The notes: generated by a model from the letters alone, not told the origin. 26,947 nt of DNA from Bacillota bacterium (GCA_023415655.1 JAEZKD010000109.1:1-26947); one strand, 5' to 3'; positions 8,046-16,505 are shown, numbered from the stretch's first letter. Program-made: numbers and translations.

Positions 8046-9899
8046 ATGAAATACAAGCTACGAATTAAAATAATAATTGCAATTGTTTTTTCCTTTCTTT
8101 TTGCAACCACAAGCTTAATCCCCAAAGAGATTGCTTACGTCTTTGCAGCACAAACCAAAAGTATCACAATTGCAAATCAGCCTTATCAGCTATATACAGG
8201 TGATACTTACTCTTTTCGGGCAACAACCAGTGGATTCCACTCATCAAAGCTTGTATGGTATTCTTCGAACAAAAAGGTGGCTACCATCGATTATCATACC
8301 GGAATCCTAAATGCCAAAAAAAGTGGAACTACTAAAATTACTGTAAAAGATAAAGATAGTGGAATAAAATCTCAATTGACTATTACTATAAAGGCGGCAA
8401 CCAAGCAGAAAGCAGAACGAACAAAAGCAACCTATCTTTCTGGCCTAAACTTAAGCAAGATCACAGATGAATACTATACTACAAAAAAAGAAGAGTTTAT
8501 CGACACTACACGATTTCTTCTTTACATTCAAAAAGATGTGATACTTCCAGTCAATATTGTTGACACCTTCAATCACTTCATGAATTTGATGGAAGCGGAA
8601 ACCAAAGACAGTTTTTACCCAATGAATTATCACACTCAATCCTCCAACTACATTCTCACCGTCTTAGATTCTACTTTTAAGAATGCCAAAGAACTAAAAA
8701 AACGTGCAACCTCTCAAGATAAAATAATAATCTTAATAACAAATGATCCTAACACTTATTCACAATCCTATGGTTCCTTTGGCTGTATGATTAATACGTA
8801 CAATAATCCACTGAGTGAAACTGAGCTGCCGAGTGAGTTATTGAACCATTTTCTTTATACTTTACTTTCCCGCAATGGTACGCAGTTAACAAGCTGCCTA
8901 TCAGATGGTTATATTAACTACTATAAAGAAAAACTCCTATCAAACAATACCATCTTTAACTCGTCACATGATTATTACGCTACCATGCAGGGATTACGTG
9001 AAAAGATAGAATCTTATTCTATCGAGAAGTTATTTATCAATGCGAGTGCTGGGGATGAAATTTCAAAGTTAGGTTATCGGATCGTTACTTACCTTATGGA
9101 GACCTACGGTACACATTCTTTCAAACAGTTCCATCGTTCTTTCAGTTTAATTAGATCGAATGCAACCACAATTAAATCAGAATTGAATACATTAAAACAA
9201 CAGTTTGGTGATAATGTTCTTACTGAGTTTAGTGATTGGTATGGCAATCATCGAACACAATTTAATGATGAAGATTTATCCCTCTACGGGGATTGGATGA
9301 TTAATGAATATGGATACCTATATAAATATTTTGGAGATGATTCTGAACTTGTTGTTCCAGATACTGTTTGCAGTATTGAACCAACTGCATTTAAAAACTG
9401 TGATACTATAAAAACCATTCAAATTCCAGATACCGTAACCTCCATTGGAGGGGGAGCTTTTTTGGATTGCAAAAACCTTGTTAAAATCAAGCTACCAAAT
9501 AGAATCACAAAAATCTATGTGAATACGTTTGATGGGTGTAGTAGCCTAAAAAAAGTTGTATTACCTGAAACGGTGATGGAAATCTTAAGTTGTGCTTTTG
9601 CTTATTGTACCTCTTTAGCAAACATTGAATTACCAAATGGATTAACAACGATCGGTGGATGGGCATTTGTAGGTTGTTCCAAACTTTCCTCAGTTTCTTT
9701 ACCTGAAACTTTAAAGTCCATTGGACCGAGTGCTTTCTCAGGATGTAACATCACAAAGATTACAATTCCGAAAAGCGTAACAGAAATCGGTGACAATGCA
9801 TTCGGTAGCAATCCGAAGCTAACCATTTACGGTGTAAGTGGATCCTATGCAGAGGTTTATGCAAAACAAAATAACTATAAATTTGTTGCTAATAAATAG
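8046..9899 (+). CDS. Secreted BspA-like leucine-rich repeat protein with Ig-like and degenerate peptidase-like domains
   Basis: Protein of 617 residues. Residues 1-35 form a signal peptide. Residues 36-118 fit a bacterial Ig-like (BIG2) domain with VWYSSNKKVATID and G(I)LNAKKSGTTKIT motifs. Residues about 125-405 look like a gluzincin peptidase domain that lost its zinc site: the place of HExxH reads NHFLYT (267-272), while the later WLSEGLAEY-like motif survives as CLSDGYINYY (284-293), followed by the usual YLMETYG helix. Residues 435-594 carry seven BspA/TpLRR repeats of about 23 residues (LPxxLxxIGxxAFxxCxxLxxI), closed by the typical SGSYAEVYAKQN segment. No sortase motif or membrane anchor was seen. 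Lying between the putative anti-sigma and sigma genes, it may be a surface ligand-binding partner of the signalling system. Confidence 0.75.
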   Translation: MKYKLRIKIIIAIVFSFLFATTSLIPKEIAYVFAAQTKSITIANQPYQLYTGDTYSFRATTSGFHSSKLVWYSSNKKVATIDYHTGILNAKKSGTTKITVKDKDSGIKSQLTITIKAATKQKAERTKATYLSGLNLSKITDEYYTTKKEEFIDTTRFLLYIQKDVILPVNIVDTFNHFMNLMEAETKDSFYPMNYHTQSSNYILTVLDSTFKNAKELKKRATSQDKIIILITNDPNTYSQSYGSFGCMINTYNNPLSETELPSELLNHFLYTLLSRNGTQLTSCLSDGYINYYKEKLLSNNTIFNSSHDYYATMQGLREKIESYSIEKLFINASAGDEISKLGYRIVTYLMETYGTHSFKQFHRSFSLIRSNATTIKSELNTLKQQFGDNVLTEFSDWYGNHRTQFNDEDLSLYGDWMINEYGYLYKYFGDDSELVVPDTVCSIEPTAFKNCDTIKTIQIPDTVTSIGGGAFLDCKNLVKIKLPNRITKIYVNTFDGCSSLKKVVLPETVMEILSCAFAYCTSLANIELPNGLTTIGGWAFVGCSKLSSVSLPETLKSIGPSAFSGCNITKITIPKSVTEIGDNAFGSNPKLTIYGVSGSYAEVYAKQNNYKFVANK

Positions 9900-9937
9900 T
9901 AATTTTTTTTCTTAATAATAGAAAGGGGGTTAGAGAT

Positions 9938-10513
9938 GTGCAAGAAGAATTAATCGTTCATGGTTTAAAAGCCAAAGATGAATATTATCTTGAGATGCTA
10001 ATGAGGCTATATGGTAAACTAGTACAATACGTCATTAAAAAGCTATTAGGTCCAAATGATTTGGAAGCAATGGAAGAATTAGCGAGCGATACCTTTTTTA
10101 CCATTTGGAAAAAAGCAGAATTGATTGATTTGAAAAAAGGTTCGCTTAAGAATTTGCTTTGCTTAATTGCGCGCAATCTAACCCTCAATTACATTAAGAA
10201 AAAAAAGAAACAAAGTGAATATCTGATTACTAAAGAACTCGTTGAAATTGAAGAAGCAGATGTATCTCTTACATCTGCTCCTTTGGGTTCTCCTGATTCA
10301 ATTCTTTTAGCCAATGAAGGTATCTCTGAGATTCTTAGCGTCATCCAACGTCTAAAAGAACCAGATAACCAGATTTTTATGCTTCGCTACTTTTATGAAC
10401 TAGAGATTGACGAAATCGCAACTTTCCTACATATGAAACGAGAACAAGTAGATAACCACTTAAGCCGAGGTCGGAAGCAATTAAGAAACCATTTATCCCA
10501 TCTTATTAAGTAG
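9938..10513 (+). CDS. ECF-type RNA polymerase sigma factor
   Basis: Sigma-70 family factor of 191 residues. Region 2 covers about 10-85 (LASDTFFTIWKKA, then LLCLIARNLTLNYIKKKKK), and region 4 about 135-185 (LRYFYELEIDEIATFLHMKREQVDNHL, a helix-turn-helix). Regions 1.1 and 3 are missing, as in ECF factors. The start is GTG, 8 nt after AAAGGGGG; an overlapping ATG two bases earlier opens only a 5-codon frame. Thirty-eight bases separate it from the repeat-protein gene, including a run of eight T without a hairpin, so some uncoupling of sigma expression is possible. Being last in the operon, after its putative anti-sigma factor, is the reverse of the common order. Confidence 0.88.
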   Translation: MQEELIVHGLKAKDEYYLEMLMRLYGKLVQYVIKKLLGPNDLEAMEELASDTFFTIWKKAELIDLKKGSLKNLLCLIARNLTLNYIKKKKKQSEYLITKELVEIEEADVSLTSAPLGSPDSILLANEGISEILSVIQRLKEPDNQIFMLRYFYELEIDEIATFLHMKREQVDNHLSRGRKQLRNHLSHLIK

Positions 10514-10524
10514 TGTTAATCATT

Positions 10525-10557
10525 CTTCCATCAACGGAAGGGTTTATTTGTCTTGTT
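10525..10557 (+). terminator. Terminator of sigma-factor operon
   Basis: CTTCC (10525-10529) pairs with GGAAG (10536-10540) around a 6-nt loop, extended by two G-U pairs and one A-U pair, and followed by GGTTTATTTGTCTTGTTTT on the plus strand. It lies between the convergent sigma and ABC exporter genes. On the minus strand there is no T run. Confidence 0.5.
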
Positions 10558-12261
10558 TTATTCTTCGGCTTGCGATATACGATATAGGGAGTAAAAATAC
10601 CCTTGATTTTGCATTAATTCCTCAAAGCTTCCTTCTTCAATTACATTACCTTTATTCATCACATAGATCTTATCAAATTTACTCAAGGTTGACTCATGGA
10701 AGCGATGTGTTACTATGATTCTTGTTAAGCCTTCAATATCTAGTATCTTATGCTCCACCATCAAAGCAGTCTCATTATCTAACGCTGCAGTTGCTTCATC
10801 CATAAGAAGGACTGGTGTCTCTCTTACGAGACATCGAGCAATGGATACTCTTTGTTTTTCCCCACCAGACAGATTACAACCACCTTCACCACATAGATAA
10901 TCTTGTCCTCTATCTGCGATCAAGGAGGAAAGACCTGCTTGTTTGATTGCAGCTTTTACCTTATCCGCCTGATAGGTTTGAAACATAGTGATGTTGTTCT
11001 TGATTGTGCTGTCAAATAAAAAGACATCCTGCTGAATGATGGAGACTTGATTATAAAGGCTGTCTAAATCAACGTCACTGATTGGATTCCCATCTATCTT
11101 AATCTCTCCACTCGTTTGTTGGTGAAAACGAAGAAGGAGTTTTAATATCGTTGATTTACCAGATCCACTTCCACCTACAATGGCATAGCTTTTCCCTTTT
11201 TCAAAGGTCATCGTTACGTGTTGCAGTACCTCATTCTCTTCCTCATAGGAGAAAGAAACATCTGATAGCTCAATTTGATGCTCAAAACTTTCTAGTATGA
11301 TTCCTTCCTTATTCTGTTCTTTTTGCTCTACAAGTTCAGACAACCGAGTAATTAATTTCTTTGCAGCGTTACGTTCACTTAACTGTGGAGCTAATCTACG
11401 TACTGGGATTAAGATATAATCACCAAGTTGAATAAATGCAATTACCATACCAATCGACATATCCCCTTGGAAGGCATAATAAAAGCCAAGACCATAAATT
11501 AAAACATTTACAATAATAGAGGATATATCCCCATAAATACTAACCGTATCAGAAGTCACACGTCTAGCTTCTTTGGTCTCTTCTAGGCTTATATTCTTTT
11601 TTCGAAAGATATCAAGTACTTCTCTCTCCGCTTTAAAACTCTTAATGACAATAAACCCATTCAATAAATCCTTTACCTGTGATACAAATCCTCTATTCTC
11701 TTCTGAGGTTTCTTTTTCTTTTTCAATTAATTTTTGCCCATATTTCATAGAAAGTAAAATACAAATAAGAGAAGCCAATATCAAAGGAAGGGCTAGTTTT
11801 GGATAGATACATAAAGTACTTATGGACGCTGTGATGTAGAATAAACAGGTTAAAATTAGATCTAGTGTTCCACCCAAATAATTCATTTCAATAGAATTTA
11901 AGTCATTGGAGAATCCAGAGATAATCTTAGAGGATGATTCATTGTTAAATTGCGAGATAGACTTACTGAGTAATTTTTCGAAGATGTAATCTTTATATTG
12001 TGACAATGCTTTTTTTATGTACTTATTTTTATAATTACGTCTTGTAAAACTAAATAAACCATAGATTACCAGATAAAAAACTAAGATATAACTTCCTCTT
12101 TTTAGAATATCATTGTCTTGAAATTCCACTGCTTCAATAAATTCTCGTAACATAAAAGCAAGCATAATATTAAGAATTGCACATAGTACCAGTGATAAAA
12201 GTGTCATAACAAAATTGAATCGATTGTTTTTGTAAAACTGTTTTGTTCCTGTGAATCTCAT
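10558..12261 (-). CDS. ABC exporter, fused membrane and ATPase domains
   Basis: Half-transporter of 567 residues that would work as a dimer. The N-terminal half has about six membrane segments (ABC type IV exporter fold, residues ~15-305). The C-terminal half is an ATPase with Walker A GGSGSGKS (363-370), Q-loop QQDVFLF, signature LSGGE (464-468), Walker B LLMDEATAALD and switch THR. Substrate unknown; peptides, lipids or drugs are possible. Two ATGs lie close together: the first directly abuts GGGAGA, while the second, chosen here, has a 7-nt gap. The gene stands alone; a block of tandem repeats abuts its promoter, suggesting dedicated regulation. Confidence 0.88.
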   Translation of the reverse strand: MRFTGTKQFYKNNRFNFVMTLLSLVLCAILNIMLAFMLREFIEAVEFQDNDILKRGSYILVFYLVIYGLFSFTRRNYKNKYIKKALSQYKDYIFEKLLSKSISQFNNESSSKIISGFSNDLNSIEMNYLGGTLDLILTCLFYITASISTLCIYPKLALPLILASLICILLSMKYGQKLIEKEKETSEENRGFVSQVKDLLNGFIVIKSFKAEREVLDIFRKKNISLEETKEARRVTSDTVSIYGDISSIIVNVLIYGLGFYYAFQGDMSIGMVIAFIQLGDYILIPVRRLAPQLSERNAAKKLITRLSELVEQKEQNKEGIILESFEHQIELSDVSFSYEEENEVLQHVTMTFEKGKSYAIVGGSGSGKSTILKLLLRFHQQTSGEIKIDGNPISDVDLDSLYNQVSIIQQDVFLFDSTIKNNITMFQTYQADKVKAAIKQAGLSSLIADRGQDYLCGEGGCNLSGGEKQRVSIARCLVRETPVLLMDEATAALDNETALMVEHKILDIEGLTRIIVTHRFHESTLSKFDKIYVMNKGNVIEEGSFEELMQNQGYFYSLYRISQAEE

Positions 12262-12418
12262 TTTCATTCTCCCTTATACATAGATTATGCTATCATTTCA
12301 GACGATAAGTATTTGCCATCTGCTCTTACTTAGGATTTCTCTTGAATATGGACCATAAGGTTTCTTTGATTACAATATCTTTTGCTATCTTATTTTTATC
12401 AATCCTCTCCTAAACGAT

Positions 12419-12446
12419 ATTATACCATATAATGTTAATCATGCAA
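12419..12446 (-). promoter_or_regulatory. Promoter of ABC exporter
   Basis: Perfect minus-strand TATAAT (12424-12419) with the extended element TGG directly upstream. A weak -35 TTGCAT (12446-12441) lies 16 bp away and overlaps the start of the tandem-repeat block. A weak -35 next to repeats is what an activator-dependent promoter looks like. The leader would be about 150 nt. Confidence 0.55.
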
Positions 12447-12579
12447 TCTCATGATGGGTTAATTTATAATCTTATGATTGGTGAATTTGTAATTTATGAT
12501 AACTGCGTTTGTAATTTCATGATAGGTTAACTTGCTATTTCATGATAGATTGATTTGCAATTTTATGATTGGTGATATG
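12444..12579. repeat. Six degenerate 22-23-bp tandem repeats
   Basis: Copies at 12444, 12467, 12490, 12512, 12535 and 12558, with approximate consensus TAATTTCATGATNGGTTAATTTG. ATGAT (or TTATGAT) is kept in every copy, at helical-turn-like spacing (22-23 bp is about two turns). The block begins exactly at the -35 region of the ABC exporter promoter and ends before the terminator of the next gene. Position and phasing suggest cooperative regulator sites; no coding capacity. Confidence 0.75.
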
Positions 12580-12629
12580 TTTCTCAATCTTTCATATATA
12601 CAATACGCTTAACAGGAATCACTACAATA

Positions 12630-12665
12630 CAAATAAAAGACGATCCATTTATCTGACCGTCTTTT
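12630..12665 (-). terminator. Terminator of GNAT gene
   Basis: AAAAGACG (12635-12642) pairs perfectly with CGTCTTTT (12658-12665) around a 15-nt loop, about 40 nt after the acetyltransferase stop codon. On the minus strand the stem ends in four T, then ATTTG. Confidence 0.7.
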
Positions 12666-12706
12666 GCCTAATTTATTCTTATACTTTCTTATGGCTTTTT
12701 ATGTAA

Positions 12707-13213
12707 CTATATCTTATCTTTACAGATGGAATAATAAACGCAGTGTTTTAATTCCTTATGATAAAAGATGTCCTCTTCTTTGTTAATCCGTTGCATCTTG
12801 CACTTTTCCAACACATGAATACTTGCTTTATTTTCAACAAATGCTCCGGCGATGACTTCTTGAAACCCTTTTTCAAACAGGTCATTGATTGCAGCTAAAA
12901 GTGCTTCGGTTGCATAACCATGATTGTGGTAATCTGGATGAATGACAAAACCAAGTTCAATCTTATCTTGTTCCATCATAACATCATTGAGAAATCCAAT
13001 CAGTTTCTCATCCAAATAAATTCCAACTTCATAATGATCCTTTGACTTAGACCATGCTTGAAGTTTTTGAAACATTTGGATTGCTTCCTCCTTAGAATTA
13101 AACTCAGGTATCATAAAGGTTTCTTTGATTGTTTCATTGGTCAATAACCGAATCATGTCCTCTTGATCATGATCACGATAGGACCTTAATATGAGTCGTT
13201 CTGTTTGGATCAT
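12707..13213 (-). CDS. GNAT acetyltransferase, RimJ/RimL type
   Basis: Acetyl-CoA-dependent N-acetyltransferase of 168 residues. The opening TERLILR is typical of the RimJ/RimL group, and the acetyl-CoA loop is HPDYHNHGYATEAL (92-105) with the QxxGxG/A pattern. A final ENKASIHVLEKCKM helix is also family-like. Substrate unknown: ribosomal protein N-terminus, another protein or a small amine. The start follows GGAG by 6 nt. It lies 148 bp downstream of the ABC-F gene on the same strand. Confidence 0.88.
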   Translation of the reverse strand: MIQTERLILRSYRDHDQEDMIRLLTNETIKETFMIPEFNSKEEAIQMFQKLQAWSKSKDHYEVGIYLDEKLIGFLNDVMMEQDKIELGFVIHPDYHNHGYATEALLAAINDLFEKGFQEVIAGAFVENKASIHVLEKCKMQRINKEEDIFYHKELKHCVYYSICKDKI

Positions 13214-13239
13214 ATCTACTCCATTCTTAATGTTATTCC

Positions 13240-13283
13240 CCTTGATAACATCCTTTTTTGACTGCTATCAAGGTGGAATTCCA
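13240..13283 (-). other. Inverted repeat and palindrome in GNAT leader
   Basis: CCTTGATA (13240-13247) pairs perfectly with TATCAAGG (13266-13273), loop 18 nt, and is immediately followed by the 10-bp palindrome TGGAATTCCA (13274-13283). No T run follows on either strand, so it is not a standard terminator. It may be a transcript hairpin or regulator site 25-70 bp before the GNAT start. Confidence 0.4.
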
Positions 13284-13361
13284 TCATAAATAATCAATTT
13301 ATGAAAAACACGATTTCTCTTGGTTCATCCTTACCAATCAATCCTTATGCTATCTACTTAC

Positions 13362-15101
13362 TTATAAGGTCTGAATCAATACTTCTAATTCTTCGGATAA
13401 TCGTTTGGCGAGTTCAAAATCAGAATCCTTCAAAGCAATTGCGATCCTAACTTCTAGCTCCTTCTTCTTTTGCTCACGTTCGATGTAATCTTTATCAAAA
13501 TGATTCTCATAAATCATCTTTCTGAATTTACGTATACTCATTTTACGAATTGATTTATCCTCTATTAGTAAGACATAATCCATGCAATTCGCAATGGTAT
13601 AAAAATCATGAGATATCATAAATATCGCACCTTGATAATGATCAATTGCTTTCTCAAGTGCAACCTGTGCATACGTATCTAGATGGCTGGTTGGTTCATC
13701 CAAAAGTAACAAATTGGTTTTCGTAGCTGATATCTTAGCTAGCTGAAGAAGATTCTTTTCTCCCCCGGATAACAAGCCTATCTTTTGAGTCATGAGCTCT
13801 GTTTCAAAGCCATATCGGCTGAGATAAGAGGATACCTCATCATACGTTGTAAATCCAGCTTGTAAAAACTCTTCTTGAATTGTATTCGATTCATTTAACA
13901 CTTCACCTTGTAGCTGAGATAAAAAGCCAACCTTTGCTCCATCAGCTATCTCAATAGCTGGATTTTGGTTCTTATAAATATCACGCAACAATGTTGTTTT
14001 CCCAGTACCATTTGGACCAATGAGTGCTACCTTATCGGTTGCTTTGATCTCAAAGCTTGCGTTTTCCAATAAAACCTCTTGAAAGGACACACTGTAATCC
14101 TTTACTTTTAGAATAACTTCATCCTCTATAGAATCCGCAGATTGAAACTGAATGTCAGGTTGTTTGATATCTACAAATGGTGCCTTGATTCTTCGCGCTT
14201 CCAATCGCTCTAGTAAAGATACGCGAGCATTCAATGCACGTCCTCTGGAGGCACAAGTATAATAAGTTGAATTCGTTCTTAGCTTGTCGACAATTTTCTG
14301 ATTTCGTTCAATCTCTTGGGCTTCGTTATATGCAATTTCTTGCAATTCAATCTTAGTCTGTAATAAGGAGAAATTATAATCAATGTACCTTCCGTTAAAT
14401 TCTTGGAGTTCCTTATTCTCAAGATGAAGAATTTTATTAAAGCAATGATTGAGTAGATATCGGTTATGTGTGATAACTAACATCATTCCCTTGTGCGAGT
14501 TAATCAAATTCTCCAAAGATGTGAGATGATCAAAATCTAAGAATACATCTGGTTCATCCATAATCAACAAATTCGGTGAGGTTAACATTTCTTTCATTAC
14601 TTGAACTAGCTTAAATTCCCCACCACTTAATTTGGAAACCGATAAGTCAGCATGCTTGCTTAAATTAGCAAGACTTAATTTCTTCGTTATATTACTTTCA
14701 AAGTCGTCTCCGCCAATGGCATCAAACGCATCCAACGCTTGTTGATATTGTTCAAGCAATGCATCCAGTTCTGTTGCATCTTCCATCTTAGCACAGATGG
14801 ATGCAATCTCATGCTGTAGCTTAAGAAAATCTTGAGCTAGATATTCGTACACCGTTACATCTTTCATAGAATCCAATGCTGAGAACTGACTCACATAACC
14901 AATTCTTAACCCTTCACTGATTTCTAGCTTTCCGTCATATAAGTAATTGTCAGGGTTCATAATTAAGTCAATCAATGTACTTTTCCCTGTGCCACTTGTG
15001 CCAATTAAGGCGCAATGTTGATCCTCTTCTAGTGTAAATGAAATTTTATGATATAAATCCTTTTGCGGAACCGAAAAAGATAGTTGTTCAACTTTTATCA
15101 T
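13362..15101 (-). CDS. ABC-F ATPase (ribosome-associated type)
   Basis: Tandem-ATPase protein of 579 residues without membrane segments. The first cassette has Walker A GTSGTGKST (34-42), LSGGE (158-162) and MDEPDVFLD (181-189), where most ABC-F proteins have DEPTNHLD. The second has GPNGTGKTT (362-370), LSGGE (444-448) and LLDEPTSHLD (466-475). Residues ~235-310 form the helical linker that in ABC-F proteins reaches the ribosomal P site. ABC-F members relieve stalls or protect ribosomes from antibiotics; I cannot tell which applies. The SD AAGGGAG lies 12 nt before the ATG, longer than usual. A leader of about 260 nt with a hairpin precedes it. Confidence 0.9.
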   Translation of the reverse strand: MIKVEQLSFSVPQKDLYHKISFTLEEDQHCALIGTSGTGKSTLIDLIMNPDNYLYDGKLEISEGLRIGYVSQFSALDSMKDVTVYEYLAQDFLKLQHEIASICAKMEDATELDALLEQYQQALDAFDAIGGDDFESNITKKLSLANLSKHADLSVSKLSGGEFKLVQVMKEMLTSPNLLIMDEPDVFLDFDHLTSLENLINSHKGMMLVITHNRYLLNHCFNKILHLENKELQEFNGRYIDYNFSLLQTKIELQEIAYNEAQEIERNQKIVDKLRTNSTYYTCASRGRALNARVSLLERLEARRIKAPFVDIKQPDIQFQSADSIEDEVILKVKDYSVSFQEVLLENASFEIKATDKVALIGPNGTGKTTLLRDIYKNQNPAIEIADGAKVGFLSQLQGEVLNESNTIQEEFLQAGFTTYDEVSSYLSRYGFETELMTQKIGLLSGGEKNLLQLAKISATKTNLLLLDEPTSHLDTYAQVALEKAIDHYQGAIFMISHDFYTIANCMDYVLLIEDKSIRKMSIRKFRKMIYENHFDKDYIEREQKKKELEVRIAIALKDSDFELAKRLSEELEVLIQTL

Positions 15102-15169
15102 GTGATAGCAGTGCTCCCTTCAAAGTTAGGTTAACTTAAGATAGTTTAACCATTGCATTTTTTGATGAT

Positions 15170-15209
15170 TGAAAAATTAAGAGGCTGTCTTAACAAAACC
15201 TACAGCCCC
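15170..15209 (-). terminator. Terminator-like hairpin in ABC-F leader
   Basis: Arms 15202-15209 and 15181-15188 pair over 8 bp (one G-U) around a 13-nt loop. On the minus strand TTAATTTTT follows, 80 nt before the ABC-F start; on the plus strand CTTTTC follows. Two start-codon-initiated leader ORFs without Shine-Dalgarno sites run toward it: a 13-codon ORF (15222-15263) and a 31-codon ORF (15190-15285) whose stop lies in the loop. Attenuation is possible but weaker in evidence than at the second ABC-F. Confidence 0.45.
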
Positions 15210-15367
15210 TTTTCAATCTTTCTATCTGATTAATTGATCTGTAATTCGTAAATGATGTTTCATTTGATCGTTGGTAGCATAACATTTTTTTGTAGCAATT
15301 TCAATCCTAACTTTCAATGAAAAGAAGAAAGGATTCAAAATGAATTGACTATGATACACTACACTTT

Positions 15368-15376
15368 ATTATAGCA
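15368..15376 (-). promoter_or_regulatory. Extended -10 promoter of ABC-F gene
   Basis: Minus-strand TGC followed by perfect TATAAT. The -35 position is poor (GAATAA at 17 bp), which an extended -10 can tolerate. It predicts a leader of about 260 nt before the ABC-F ATG. Confidence 0.5.
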
Positions 15377-15502
15377 TACTATGAGAAGCATTATTCCAAG
15401 GTATTTCTACGGTAACAATATCCTTTCTTGCTTGTTTCTTTGAGTGTAAATGGAAACATCAAACTTTCGTCAATACCTTTTCATAAAGCTAAATATTCTA
15501 TC

Positions 15503-16243
15503 CTATACCATCTGAAAAATTTCATTCTCACTACAGATTTGTTGCGTTTTTCCATCCTGAATCAAGTATGCTTCCCCATAGAGACAAACCCTTCCTTCTT
15601 CGATTTTCACATAGCTTCCATCCACCAATGCATAAATCTTTCGATTTTGACTATCAGGATATGTGATATCTTCTATGATTCTTTTTCCATCCAGCATCTC
15701 ATTCTTCAGATATTGATAGTGTGGGAGAATCATAAGCTTCGTTAAGCCTAATCCTTTGAGAAATCTCTGATAGTTTGGATCGATGGTTTCACCTTCTAAT
15801 TCTGGTTGTGCATACACCACTTCTGCACTATTCATGGAGCCAGCACTTATCCCTATCACGATTCCACCAAAATTATGAATTTGCTCTTTTAGATGGATTC
15901 GTTCAAAGAATTCATTCTGCGTTGGGACATGACCTCCAGCTAGCAAAATGACGTCAGCCTCTTTCATGAATTGTGGTAATTCGCAATCATTTCGATCATC
16001 ACAAATAGTTATGGAGGCTATCGACAATCCTGTGAATGAGAATGCTTTTCGAAAGATTTCTCTAAAGCTATCGTTGATGTCAAACGCCTTCGGGTCCGAA
16101 CTGATGATTAACAAGTTTGAGTCTTGCTTCCAATCTTGTTTTAATTGTTCAACAAAGCCATTCTTTTCATCTAGTTTACATGGAATCCGCTTTCCCTCTT
16201 CTATGTATGAGCCACCAGGACTACTTGTTAAATATAATTTCAT
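15503..16243 (-). CDS. Peptidase E-like (family S51) serine peptidase
   Basis: Cytoplasmic protein of 246 residues, close to the usual S51 length of about 230. LLAGGHVPTQN (100-110) matches the family glycine loop. GISAGSMN (131-138) carries the nucleophile S133, and LPHYQ supplies the probable catalytic histidine H175. Enteric peptidase E cleaves Asp-X dipeptides; cyanophycinases are relatives. The substrate here is unproven. The start follows AGGAGAAGG by 6 nt. Divergent from the alpha/beta hydrolase gene; no clear terminator was seen downstream. Confidence 0.82.
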   Translation of the reverse strand: MKLYLTSSPGGSYIEEGKRIPCKLDEKNGFVEQLKQDWKQDSNLLIISSDPKAFDINDSFREIFRKAFSFTGLSIASITICDDRNDCELPQFMKEADVILLAGGHVPTQNEFFERIHLKEQIHNFGGIVIGISAGSMNSAEVVYAQPELEGETIDPNYQRFLKGLGLTKLMILPHYQYLKNEMLDGKRIIEDITYPDSQNRKIYALVDGSYVKIEEGRVCLYGEAYLIQDGKTQQICSENEIFQMV

Positions 16244-16365
16244 TGTATTTCCTTCTCCTTTTTACTATAATTCGATTTTTTTATTAGAAACAAGATAACG
16301 ACATTGTAGATACTTAATTCTTCCTCTTACTATTCACTAATCATACCAAATTTTCGCATATTTTT

Positions 16366-16394
16366 ATTATAGCACGATTGACTGTGTATCGTAA
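16366..16394 (-). promoter_or_regulatory. Promoter of peptidase E-like gene
   Basis: Minus-strand TTACGA (16394-16389), 17-bp spacer, TATAAT (16371-16366) with TGC directly before it. The leader is about 115 nt, AT-rich, with no obvious structure. Confidence 0.6.
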
Positions 16395-16458
16395 CTAGAA
16401 ACTTGCTTTGTTTTTTGTCGCACCAGAATATAAGAAGAATTCAGAACGGAATTACCTC

Positions 16459-16487
16459 TTGACTACTGATTTACAATCATTTATAGT
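16459..16487 (+). promoter_or_regulatory. Promoter of alpha/beta hydrolase gene
   Basis: TTGACT (16459-16464), 17-bp spacer, TATAGT (16482-16487). The predicted start near 16494 falls inside a palindrome. Confidence 0.7.
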
Positions 16488-16490
16488 TAT

Positions 16491-16505
16491 TGGAATGATA
16501 TTCCA
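16491..16505 (+). promoter_or_regulatory. Palindromic operator candidate at transcription start
   Basis: TGGAAT-GAT-ATTCCA, a perfect 6-bp inverted repeat with a 3-bp centre, begins 3 bp after the -10 box and covers the predicted start site. This placement is typical of a repressor site. A related palindrome TGGAATTCCA occurs at 13274-13283. Confidence 0.5.

Noticed and set aside
12444..12579. Tandem repeats as a CRISPR array or plasmid iterons
   Set aside because: Copies are contiguous and degenerate with no spacers; there is no cas or rep gene. A promoter-linked regulator block fits better.
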